This document shows positions 55,920-64,000 of a stretch of 64,000 bases of DNA, piece after piece; within the stretch, counting starts at the first letter, position 1, and each line of letters begins with the position of its first letter. The notes under the pieces are model-generated. The model searched no databases. It had not been told where the DNA came from and saw nothing but the letters and a program-made list of their open reading frames with translations. A program made the translations under genes and the position numbers. The DNA is from Strigamia acuminata (taxonomy: Eukaryota; Arthropoda; Chilopoda; Geophilomorpha; Linotaeniidae): positions 60,025,369 through 60,089,368 of the forward strand of contig OX442314.1 of the NCBI GenBank assembly GCA_949358305.1, in the 5' to 3' direction.

Positions 55920-58900
55920 TTACTCTCGACCCGACCTCGTTCTGTATGGCGTTGCACTCTCGTCCTGCTCCATCCTCACCGGGCCGGCCGTCGGTAATTG
56001 CTCAGACACTGGCACTTCCTCCCCAGGAACTTCGCACTCACCTCCTTCCGCCCCCTTCACTTCCTCCTCCTCCTCCCGCGCTCCCTCCTTCCCTTGTTCC
56101 CCTTCTAACTTCTTAAAATGAGAAGCATTTCTAACCACTATGCGCGATCCCCGAGCCGCTGTAATTTGAGTTCCTCCCACTTCTGTCACTATCAACGGCT
56201 CCGGGTCAAAAGGTGTTGAGAATTTGTTTAATTTGGGTTGTTTCACCAGCACTCGGTCCCCTACCACTAAACCATGCTCTTTGGCGTTACGCCGCCCATC
56301 CGCGTCATCCTTCATCTTATTCTTTCCTTGTTGGTCCTTATCCCGCAAGTCCACATCATCCACGGCATTCCAAACTGAGGGCAAATGTGTGTGCATCTCT
56401 CGATTATATAACAACTCCGCTGGAGGTCGTCCAGTTGTACAGTGTGGAGTCGCCCGATAATTTAGGAGAAACTCCTGCATTTCCCGAACCCACTCACGCC
56501 CCTCCACTATGGCTGCCCTAATCGATTTATTCAGTGTACGCATAAAGCGTTCGGCCTCACCATTTGCTTCAGGCCATAACGGTGTAACCTTACGATGCAC
56601 AACGCCAAATTCCCGCAAAAAATCTGCAAACTCGCGAGATGTAAAGGGTGGGCCATTGTCCGATTTTAACGTCTGCGGAAGACCCACTTCCCAAAAACGT
56701 CTCTCCAAACTTGCACAAACAGGTCCAGCCGCCGTTGAGGATATTCTATCGACGAATGGAAACCTGGAATATTCATCAATCACGACAAACAATAGAGCAC
56801 CATCCGGAAATGGGCCCAAAAAATCCACCGCCAGATGTTGCCACGGCTGAGCCGGCAACACAGTCATCCTCAACGGATCCCTCACTATCCTCGGCATGCT
56901 TGCTTGACATGACAGGCACCCCGCAATCTTCATCTCCACTCTCCTATCTATGTCGGGGAACCACACTTTCTGGCACAACAGGGTCTTGGTCTTAACGACC
57001 CCTTGATGGCCCCGATGAGCCAGGTCCACCACTCTGGATTGAAGACTCTCCGGAATCACTATTCGATCCCCCCGCAGCACGATCCCTCCTTCCGCCACCG
57101 CCAACTCATCCTTAATCATCGCAAACGGGCGCAACACCTCCTCTTTCCACATTTTCTGCGCTTCCCCACCCGCACAACTAAGCGCTTGTCGCACCTTACA
57201 CAATCCCGCATCCTGATCAGTCTCTCTCTGCACCTCTTTCCTGGTCATCGTGGCCGGCAACCTGGACTGCACGACAAAATTGACGTGCTCCTCCAACACC
57301 CCCACTCCTAATGCTTTTATATTCGCTGGCGGATGACGTGACATATAGTCACTTGGATTAGTAGACCCCTTTGTGTGTCTCACTTCAAAATCAAACTGTT
57401 GGACACGGACACACAGACGTTCTAATCTCACAGACGGTCTAGCGCGCCTGTTGCTCAAAATGCTAATCAGAGGTTGGTGGTCTGTAAATAATACAAAATG
57501 AGTTCCAAACAGATAAATATAGAATGCTTCCATGGCCCAAACCACAGCCAACATTTCCCGCTCTATTTGGGAATAACGCCCTTCTACGTCCGTCAACGAA
57601 CGACTCGCATATGATACGACCTGCACCTCTGCTTGACCTCTCTTCAGCTGGGCCAAAATTGCACCCAGCCCTCCCGGGCTCGCGTCGACCACAAGATGCA
57701 ACTCCGCTTTGAAATCAAAATATGCTAATGTCCCTGCGTTTCCTAACTCCTTCTTAATTCTTCCCCACGCTTCCTGATGCAACGACATCCACACAAAATC
57801 GACGTTAGTCTTTTTAGTCAACTCACGCAACGGTCCCGTCAGCTCTGCTAAATTCGGAATGAATCGCCCGCAATAAACGACCATACCAAGCAAGCTTTTA
57901 ACCTCGGACACACTGCACGGCTCCTTCATCTCTCTTATGGCCTCCACTCTCTTAGGGTCGATCGAAATTCCCGATGCCGAGAATACGTGACCAAAAAAAA
58001 CGATACTCCTCTTCCTAAACTCACATTTCCTACCATTCACAGTAAGTCCTTTCTCCTGTAGGCGGTTCAATACCTGGTGCATAACCATATCGTGGCTCTG
58101 AGTCTGCTTGCCCACTAAAAATATATCGTCAGTTATGTTGACAGTACTTAAAATACCTTCCAATGCTTGTCTAATTTCATCCTGGAAACTCTCTGGTGCT
58201 GAACACAGGCCAAAAAACAACCGCTTGAAGCGGAACAAACCAACATGGGTCGCAAACGTCGTAATTTGCCTCGATTCCTCGTCCAGCTCAACCTGATGGA
58301 AGCCGTGATTTAAGTCCAGCTTTGTAAACCACACTGCTCCCTCTGCTAAAGCCACAACGTCATCCAACCTAGGCGAGGCATGGCGGACACGCTCGATGGC
58401 AAAATTCACTTCTCTGGCATCTATACAAATTCGGATCGCATCTGGGTCCGGATCCTTTAATTTTCGCACGCAATGGATAGGAGAAACCCATGGCGTTGGC
58501 CCCATGCTGTCAACAACCCGCTCGATGATATCTTCCTCCACCATTCTCTCCAATTCCGCCTCCACCTTCTTGCGTAAACTAAAAGGAATGGGGCGGTAGC
58601 GTTGGGCCACCGGAACTACTCCCTTTTTCATGTGAATATGTACCTGCCGCCCCTTCAGCTTGCCAACGCCGCTAAACAACTTCGGATATTTCGCCCTAAT
58701 TTCTCCCTCCAGATCATCTTCACCAACTGCACGCACCACTCGCACCAAACCCAATCTCACCGACGCTTCATAACTAAGAAGCGACTCCCCATCCACATCC
58801 GCCACATACAGCTCCACCTCCTCACGCCGACCTGCAAATTCTATCACTGTCCTCATTATTCCCAGTAACGGCAATGGTCCGCGATGTCCATACGGCATCA

Positions 58901-59987
58901 GGCGCGCCTGACTCGGACGCAGCACCGGCGGAGGCTGAATAGATCTGTACACCTCCCTACTTAACAAACTAACTTGGGCCCCTGAATCAATTCCAAAAGT
59001 TACTGGCAACCTACACCGACCCATGATGACCTCCACTCTCGGCATTTTCTTCATCGCCTCCACAGATCCCACCGTCAATCCGAAAATATACTCCTCATCA
59101 TCGTTCCCACCGGATGCCTCCATCTTGACCGCTCGCACTCTCCGTCCTCCCGCCATCGACTGTCCTCCATTTGCCTTCGAACGACAAAATTTAGCAAAAT
59201 GACCCCCTTTTCCACAATTATGGCATTTAATGTTCTTTGCTGGACATGGCACTCCTTCCTGATGCGGCCACGCCCTTCCGCAATTAAAACACAAACGTGG
59301 ACCCTCGCCTCGACCTGGTGACCTCGAAGTATCCTCACTCCTACCACTCCTTCGCACAATATTTACATCCAAACCACGTGGCTCCGCCACCATCACCTTT
59401 TCCATGCGTTTTGCTTGCCACTCTGATGCCTCGTGACCTCTTCCAAAATCCAAGACATCCTTCAATAGCCATGACCCCTCTTGCAAGGCCTGGCGACGCA
59501 ATTTTGTCATCGATGTACCGAAAATAATTTGAGACTTTAATTCCCGTTCCAGATCCGCAAAATCGCACCCGACCGCTAAATTTCGAAGACGTGCGCAAAA
59601 TTGATCAGTTGTTTCCTCCGCCTCCTGTTTACTCGACCGAAACGAGTAGACACAAAAATCTAAGTTTTTCTTGGGGGCAAAATACCCAGTTAACGCCTTC
59701 TTTGCCTCCTCATATCCCGCCTCAACTCCGGTCAAAGTTGAAAAAATATCGTACGCACTCTCCCCCACATAATGCAATAACATGGCTCGCTTACGTGCAT
59801 CATCACTAATTGCTGCCGCGGTCAGGAAAACTTCAAATCTCCCTAACCATTTTGTCCAACGCTGGTTTTGAGTGGTTGGCTCTCCATAAACATCAAATGG
59901 GACGACGCCCGATGCATGAATGGCTCCCGCAGATAATGCTGCCATAGGAAACTGTCCTTCTTCTAACTTAGGTTTAGGAGACACCAT
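55920..59987 (-). CDS. gag-pol: E5 Gag-Pol polyprotein
   Basis: 1355 residues from ATG at 59987; the frame is open for 26 more codons upstream but has no earlier ATG. Gag: capsid region (QRWTKWLGRFEVFLTAAAI ...) and two cysteine knuckles, an atypical CFNCGRAWPHQEGVPC and a canonical CHNCGKGGHFAKFC. Protease IDSGAQ. RT with the catalytic pair in ITDD (NITDDIFLVG), the Ile variant common in K02A2.6-like elements, rather than YxDD. RNase H LVVDASPGGLGAIL. Integrase zinc motif HRGHQGVVKT ... CLSC, triad blocks AVDFLGPFP, KSDNGPPF and ANGEAERF. The C-terminus is Glu/Gly-rich. No frameshift is needed because Gag and Pol share the frame. The ORF is intact although the 5' LTR is gone. Confidence 0.95.
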   Translation of the reverse strand: MVSPKPKLEEGQFPMAALSAGAIHASGVVPFDVYGEPTTQNQRWTKWLGRFEVFLTAAAISDDARKRAMLLHYVGESAYDIFSTLTGVEAGYEEAKKALTGYFAPKKNLDFCVYSFRSSKQEAEETTDQFCARLRNLAVGCDFADLERELKSQIIFGTSMTKLRRQALQEGSWLLKDVLDFGRGHEASEWQAKRMEKVMVAEPRGLDVNIVRRSGRSEDTSRSPGRGEGPRLCFNCGRAWPHQEGVPCPAKNIKCHNCGKGGHFAKFCRSKANGGQSMAGGRRVRAVKMEASGGNDDEEYIFGLTVGSVEAMKKMPRVEVIMGRCRLPVTFGIDSGAQVSLLSREVYRSIQPPPVLRPSQARLMPYGHRGPLPLLGIMRTVIEFAGRREEVELYVADVDGESLLSYEASVRLGLVRVVRAVGEDDLEGEIRAKYPKLFSGVGKLKGRQVHIHMKKGVVPVAQRYRPIPFSLRKKVEAELERMVEEDIIERVVDSMGPTPWVSPIHCVRKLKDPDPDAIRICIDAREVNFAIERVRHASPRLDDVVALAEGAVWFTKLDLNHGFHQVELDEESRQITTFATHVGLFRFKRLFFGLCSAPESFQDEIRQALEGILSTVNITDDIFLVGKQTQSHDMVMHQVLNRLQEKGLTVNGRKCEFRKRSIVFFGHVFSASGISIDPKRVEAIREMKEPCSVSEVKSLLGMVVYCGRFIPNLAELTGPLRELTKKTNVDFVWMSLHQEAWGRIKKELGNAGTLAYFDFKAELHLVVDASPGGLGAILAQLKRGQAEVQVVSYASRSLTDVEGRYSQIEREMLAVVWAMEAFYIYLFGTHFVLFTDHQPLISILSNRRARPSVRLERLCVRVQQFDFEVRHTKGSTNPSDYMSRHPPANIKALGVGVLEEHVNFVVQSRLPATMTRKEVQRETDQDAGLCKVRQALSCAGGEAQKMWKEEVLRPFAMIKDELAVAEGGIVLRGDRIVIPESLQSRVVDLAHRGHQGVVKTKTLLCQKVWFPDIDRRVEMKIAGCLSCQASMPRIVRDPLRMTVLPAQPWQHLAVDFLGPFPDGALLFVVIDEYSRFPFVDRISSTAAGPVCASLERRFWEVGLPQTLKSDNGPPFTSREFADFLREFGVVHRKVTPLWPEANGEAERFMRTLNKSIRAAIVEGREWVREMQEFLLNYRATPHCTTGRPPAELLYNREMHTHLPSVWNAVDDVDLRDKDQQGKNKMKDDADGRRNAKEHGLVVGDRVLVKQPKLNKFSTPFDPEPLIVTEVGGTQITAARGSRIVVRNASHFKKLEGEQGKEGAREEEEEVKGAEGGECEVPGEEVPVSEQLPTAGPVRMEQDESATPYRTRSGRE

Positions 59988-60108
59988 CTTGGATTTTCCG
60001 AGCAAACGACCTTGCCAGGCAAACGACCTTGCCAATCCGCCGCGATGAACACAACAAAATTCCAATCAACTCACTATATTAATGTTCGTTCCACATTCCT
60101 AAAATCCG

Positions 60109-60123
60109 CGATCCTCGTCGCCA
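60109..60123 (-). other. E5 primer-binding site
   Basis: The plus strand reads CGATCCTCGTCGCCA; the RNA would read TGGCGACGAGGATCG, starting with TGG next to the LTR edge (one base apart). This is the TGGCGACGAGGA type used by Mag-like elements. The exact tRNA is not assigned. Confidence 0.65.
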
Positions 60124-60134
60124 ATGTAATAAGT

Positions 60135-60300
60135 AGGGGGATAGTGGCAGTCCTGGGCCAGTGGTTGGTGGTGAGGGGGGTGGGGGGTGGTGAGGGGTAA
60201 GTAGGGGAAGATAAGGGGAGGGGAAGATAAGTGGAGGGGGAGATAAGGGGAGGGGGAGATAAGGAGAGGGGGAGATAAGGGGAGAGCTAAGTGGGGGTGA
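60135..60300 (+). repeat. G-rich minisatellite with G-quadruplex runs
   Basis: Repeats of about 17 bases such as GGGGGAGATAAGGGGAG, preceded at 60175-60207 by GGGGGG-T-GGGGGG-TGGTGA-GGGG-TAAGTA-GGGG, a strong G4-type pattern. Begins about 10 bases past the E5 primer-site edge. Confidence 0.85.
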
Positions 60301-60311
60301 CTAATTGCTTC

Positions 60312-60752
60312 AATCAATTAGATCATTAGATCATTGTGTCTTAGTCTATTATTTGTTATTGTTGTTTTACTTTACTTAAGTGCCTCGTTGTTTTTCTCAA
60401 AATTCAAAGGACCCTTAGGTTACTATTAACTAAAGGCAGGATATTATTGGCTAGTCATCTTTGATCACTTGGAATTATCAATCAATTAGTCTTATCATTT
60501 GATCTTTGTATCCTAGACTGTTATTTGTTATTGGTGTTTTTCTTTACTTAAGTGCCCTGTTGATGTTTTTCCCAAATTTTCAAAGGACCCTGGTATCATC
60601 ATTCAATTAGACTTATCATTTGATCATTGTGTCCTAGACTATTATTTGTTATTGTTGTTTTTCTTTACTTATGTATCATGTTGTTGTTTTTCCTAAATTT
60701 TCAATGAACCCAAAGGCTACTTTAACCCAAAGGAGGGATATTATTGGCTTGA
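60312..60752 (+). repeat. three-copy tandem repeat (168/120 bp)
   Basis: Copies start at about 60312, 60480 and 60600 with ATCAATTAG...TTATCATTTGATC and share GTCCTAGACTATTATTTGTTATT and TTTTCTTTACTTAAGTG. The middle copy lacks the GGATATTATTGGCT tail present in the first and third, giving unequal lengths. It lies immediately upstream of the PC4-like ORF. Confidence 0.8.
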
Positions 60753-60780
60753 CATCCTAACCAGTGAGAAACTAGTAATG

Positions 60781-60788
60781 TATATATA
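60781..60788 (+). promoter_or_regulatory. TATA box before the PC4-like ORF
   Basis: TATATATA 79 bases before the ATG at 60867. The leader between is pyrimidine-rich with no earlier ATG. Confidence 0.4.
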
Positions 60789-60866
60789 CCTGCAATTTCC
60801 TACACACTTCTCTTCCCTTCTTCCATCGCATTTTGGGATACTCACCATTTCTTTCACAAACTAGCC

Positions 60867-61376
60867 ATGTGTACTACTACAAGCAGCAGAATCCTCTCAC
60901 TTGGTGGGGAGAATTATTGCCAAATCACCTCATTTTTGTCAACTGTTTTTATCCACCTGAGACGTTTTCAATCTTGCTCGAATGGAAAACTTTATCCTAG
61001 TTGTGAAGGTATGGCTATGAATACGTCATTATTTTATGATTTCGTGAACCATTGGGAGCAGATTTCAAGCGAACTTTCATCTATGAAAAACAATCCAATG
61101 AAAACATCATCATCTATTGACTGTGGTGGTGTATTAGTTAGCATAAGCAAGTCAAAAACTGCAGTTGTATCCATGAAGATATGGTGTTCTTGTATCCCAG
61201 GAATGTTTATTATTCTTCCTATTGATCAATGGCGTCAACTCTTGATGTATAAATCATATATATTTTCAACCATTGATGTGGCATTGGCAAAGCTGCAAGA
61301 TTGTAACCCATTTGATGAGGAGGAAACACCTGCTGCAACTGGAATTGAAACTTCAACCACATCTCATGTTTTCTGA
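60867..61376 (+). CDS. small protein with two PC4 (p15)-like domains
   Basis: 169 codons from an ATG in good context (GCCATGT), no intron. Residues about 16-64 read IHLRRFQSCSNGKLYPSCEG-M-x-M ... FVNHWEQI. This follows the PC4 C-terminal domain pattern (hydrophobic strand, R-x-F/Y, a charged turn with NG/EG and P, G-x-x-h, then a helix ending near E-x-I). Residues about 95-150, GGVLVSISKSKTAVVSMKIW ... PIDQWRQLLMY, repeat the pattern with the characteristic Q-W at the helix start. PC4 domains bind single-stranded DNA and act in transcription by RNA polymerase II. The basic PC4 residues are only partly kept. A short acidic, Thr-rich tail follows. It lies between a tandem repeat and a satellite, so it could be a host gene or cargo of a mobile element. 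The domain call is by eye. Confidence 0.5.
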   Translation: MCTTTSSRILSLGGENYCQITSFLSTVFIHLRRFQSCSNGKLYPSCEGMAMNTSLFYDFVNHWEQISSELSSMKNNPMKTSSSIDCGGVLVSISKSKTAVVSMKIWCSCIPGMFIILPIDQWRQLLMYKSYIFSTIDVALAKLQDCNPFDEEETPAATGIETSTTSHVF

Positions 61377-61977
61377 TGAAAATGATGAAGATTAGATTTC
61401 TACTTAATTTGTTATTTGTATTGATATAATGGAAATTGTATACTTTTTGTTTAGATTTTTTGTACATATTTCTACTTTATATTAATTATAAGTTAGCGAT
61501 AAAATTGCTTTATTTTCATTCTACCATTGAATTGGGGTTGTAGTCTCCTTTTTTTTTTTTTTAACATAATAATGCATATCTCTTCCTTTGAAATACAGCA
61601 TAAACTGTAATATCATGTATGCATATATTGTTTCTATGATTTCTCACTAGTAGGTGCGCGAGCAGCTTGAGGTTATGTGAATGAAAACGAGTAACCTGTG
61701 CAGCACTTACGTTGCATGAAGACTAATGAACTGCATGAGGAGTTTGAGCTGGTGTACCATTCACTGTGTTAACAGGAGTCCATAGCAATCTATTGTTACG
61801 CATCATATTTTGCTGAGAACACAACTACTTTCAAGTGAATATTTGAACTCTATTCAATTGGATCTAATCGAGCGGATCATACCCACCCAAACTCAACCCG
61901 TTGGTGTAAACATGATATTATGACACGACAACACATTGAACCTCTTCCTGATTCTACAGATGGTGACTAATTTTAAA
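61377..61977. other. no gene seen
   Basis: AT-rich 3' flank of the PC4-like ORF. No AATAAA within 200 bases of the stop. A T-run at about 61549-61562. Confidence 0.4.
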
Positions 61978-64000
61978 TGAATCAAAAGTGCTTTAAATTA
62001 AATCAAAAGTGATTTAAAATGAATCAAAGTGATTTAAAATGAATCAAAGGTGATTTAAAATGAATCAAAAGCGATATAAATTGAATCAAAATATGATCAA
62101 AACTCATTCAAAATGAATCAAAATATGATCAAAACTCAATCTTAATGAATCAAAATGAATAAAAAAAAAAGAATGAAAATTTTGAATGAAACAAATACTT
62201 AATCAAAATGAATCAAAAATGATTCAAAACTTAAACAAAAGAAATCAAAACTTAATCAAATGAATCAAAATCAATCAAAACTGATTCAAAACGAAATCAA
62301 ATGAATCAAAATCAATCAAAACTGATTCAAAACGAAATCAAAATGAATCAAAGTGATTTCAAATGAATCAAAAGTGATTTAAAATTTATCAAAACTTAAT
62401 CAAAATATATCAAAACTTAATGAAATGAAATCAAAACTTAATGAAATCAAATCAAAACTTAATGAAATGAAATCAAAACTTAATGAAATGAAATCAAAAC
62501 TTAAACAAAAGAAATCAAAACATAATCAAACTGAATCAAAATTGTTTCAAAACTTTATCAAAATGAAACAAAACTGATTCAAAACTTAATCAAAATGAAT
62601 CAAAAATGTTTCAAAACTTAATCAAAATCAATCAAAACTGATTCAAAACGAAATCAAATTGAATCAAAGTGATTTAAAATTTATCAAAACTTAATCAAAA
62701 TATATCAAAACTTAATGAAATGAAATCAAAACTTAATGAAATCAAATCAAAACTTAATGAAATGAAATCAAAACTTAATGAAATGAAATCAAAACTTAAT
62801 GAAATGAAATCAAAACTTAATGAAATGAAATCAAAACTTAAACAAAAGAAATCAAAACTTAATCAAACTGAATCAAAATTGTTTCAAAACTTTATCAAAA
62901 TGAAACAAAACTGATTCAAAACTTAATCAAAATGAATCAAAAATGTTTCAAAACTTAATCAAAATCAATCAAAACTGATTCAAAACGAAATCAAATTGAA
63001 TCAAAGTGATTTCAAATGAATCAAAAGTGATTTAAAATTTATCAAAACTTAATCAAAATATATCAAAACTTAATGAAATGAAATCAAAACTTAATGAAAT
63101 GAAATCAAAACTTAATGAAATGAAATCAAAACTTAATGAAATGAAATCAAAACTTAAACAAAAGAAATCAAAACTTAATCAAACTGAATCAAAATTGTTT
63201 CAAAACTTTATCAAAATGAAACAAAACTGATTCAAAACTTAATCAAAATGAATCAAAAATGTTTCAAAACTTAATCAAAATCAATCAAAACTGATTCAAA
63301 ACGAAATCAAATTGAATCAAAGTGATTTCAAATGAATCAAAAGTGATTTAAAATTTATCAAAACTTAATCAAAATATATCAAAACTTAATGAAATGAAAT
63401 CAAAACTTAATGAAATGAAATCAAAACTTAATGAAATGAAATCAAAACTTAATGAAATGAAATCAAAACTTAAACAAAAGAAATCAAAACTTAATCAAAC
63501 TGAATCAAAATTGTTTCAAAACTTTATCAAAATGAAACAAAACTGATTCAAAACTTAATCAAAATGAATCAAAAATGTTTCAAAACTTAATCAAAATCAA
63601 TCAAAACTGATTCAAAACGAAATCAAATTGAATCAAAGTGATTTCAAATGAATCAAAAGTGATTTAAAATTTATCAAAACTTAATCAAAATATATCAAAA
63701 CTTAATGAAATCAAATCAAAACTTAATGAAATCAAATCAAAACTTAAACAAAATAAATCAAAACTAAATCCAAATGAAATCAAAACTAAATCTAAATGAA
63801 ATCAAAACTAAATCCAAATGAAATCAAAACTAAATCCAAATAAAATCAAAACTAAATCCAAATGAAATCAAAACTAAATCAAAATGAAATCAAAACTTAA
63901 ACAAATAAAATCAAAACTTAATCAAAATAAATCAAATAAATAAAAAAGGAATCAAAATTTCAAATGAAACAAATACTTAATCAAAATAAATAAAAAAAAA
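61978..64000. repeat. AATCAAAA satellite with 316-bp higher-order period
   Basis: The array starts as irregular 12-20-base words (GAATCAAAAGTGATTTAAAAT). From about 62510 it is organised as a higher-order repeat: the word CTGAATCAAAATTGTTTC recurs at 62531, 62868, 63184 and 63500, spacings 337, 316 and 316. The 21-base difference is exactly one extra copy of the sub-repeat GAAATGAAATCAAAACTTAAT. Because 21 is a multiple of three, one plus frame reads MKSKLNE repeated. Past 63700 it changes to a 19-base word (AAATCCAAATGAAATCAAA-like) and runs off the window end. Confidence 0.92.

Larger units (their letters stand above)
55597..60124 (-). mobile_element. E5: Ty3/gypsy element, single-ORF type, 5' LTR not found
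   Basis: Minus strand: primer site 60109-60123, gag-pol ORF, polypurine tract, and part of the 3' LTR (55597-55722), the rest of which is displaced by E4 to 42034-42093. To the right of the primer site the sequence starts TGTAATA, as an LTR edge should, but then turns into a G-rich repeat with no similarity to the 3' LTR. The 5' LTR has therefore been lost or replaced, and this copy can no longer be transcribed from its own promoter. Confidence 0.85.

Noticed and set aside
62720-62914. MKSKLNE heptad coiled-coil-like ORF
   Set aside because: Direct translation of the 21-bp satellite unit, with no start context or non-repeat part.
61978-64000. CRISPR-like array (regular repeats and spacers)
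   Set aside because: Spacers are themselves copies of the repeat; eukaryotic satellite.

Overview
This is a eukaryotic, almost certainly animal and probably arthropod, repeat-rich stretch. The evidence is spliced and AT-rich flanking DNA, TATA/Inr-type core promoters, AATAAA poly(A) signals, and several full-length Ty3/gypsy (Metaviridae-type) LTR retrotransposons. The arthropod assignment is inference; no rRNA or tRNA gene, mitochondrial gene or recognisable marker gene fixes the species. Little of the window is host gene.

Layout. 1-2.6 kb: a mosaic of minisatellites (an 11-bp array, a 31-bp array, about 43-bp, 20-bp and 30-bp arrays, and a duplicated 90-bp block). 2.6-7.4 kb: AT-rich sequence with transposon relics and two possible minus-strand gene ends. 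7441-15733: E1, a complete Ty3/gypsy element on the minus strand (573-bp LTRs, target duplication ATAT, tRNA-Ala-type primer site, separate gag and pol). 15897-36544: E2, a minus-strand element with 1749-bp LTRs (duplication AAGT, tRNA-Gln-type primer site) carrying gag, pol and a third ORF. E2 is split in pol by E3 (24558-30824, plus strand, 266-bp LTRs, duplication CTTGT, one gag-pol ORF). 36.5-42 kb: a host-like island with copia and hAT relics, a diverged solo LTR, an intronless RhoGAP-domain gene without its arginine finger, and possible exons. 42094-55596: E4, a minus-strand element with 1019-bp LTRs (duplication AGTT, tRNA-Pro-type primer site), gag, pol and a 921-residue third ORF. E4 sits inside what looks like the 3' LTR of E5, a minus-strand single-ORF gag-pol element (coding region 55920-59987). 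60.1-60.8 kb: G-rich and other tandem repeats. 60867-61376: a small ORF with two PC4-like domains. 61.98-64 kb: an AATCAAAA-type satellite with a 316-bp higher-order period, running off the end.

How the parts work together. E1, E2 and E4 keep Gag and Pol in different frames, and each has a canonical -1 frameshift heptamer at the end of gag (GGGAAAC; AAAAAAC; two AAAAAAC in tandem). In E2 and E4 a stem follows at the expected spacing. E3 and E5 use a single fused ORF. E2 and E4 both place an unknown third ORF after pol, and in both the ORF3 ATG directly follows a splice-acceptor-like CAG, suggesting a spliced subgenomic mRNA. LTR pairs of E1, E3 and E4 look identical by eye and those of E2 differ at about five positions, so all are young. 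The order of insertion is E2 before E3, and E5 before E4. A CTCF-like motif (CCACTAGATGGCGC and variants) recurs in or near the LTRs of most families.
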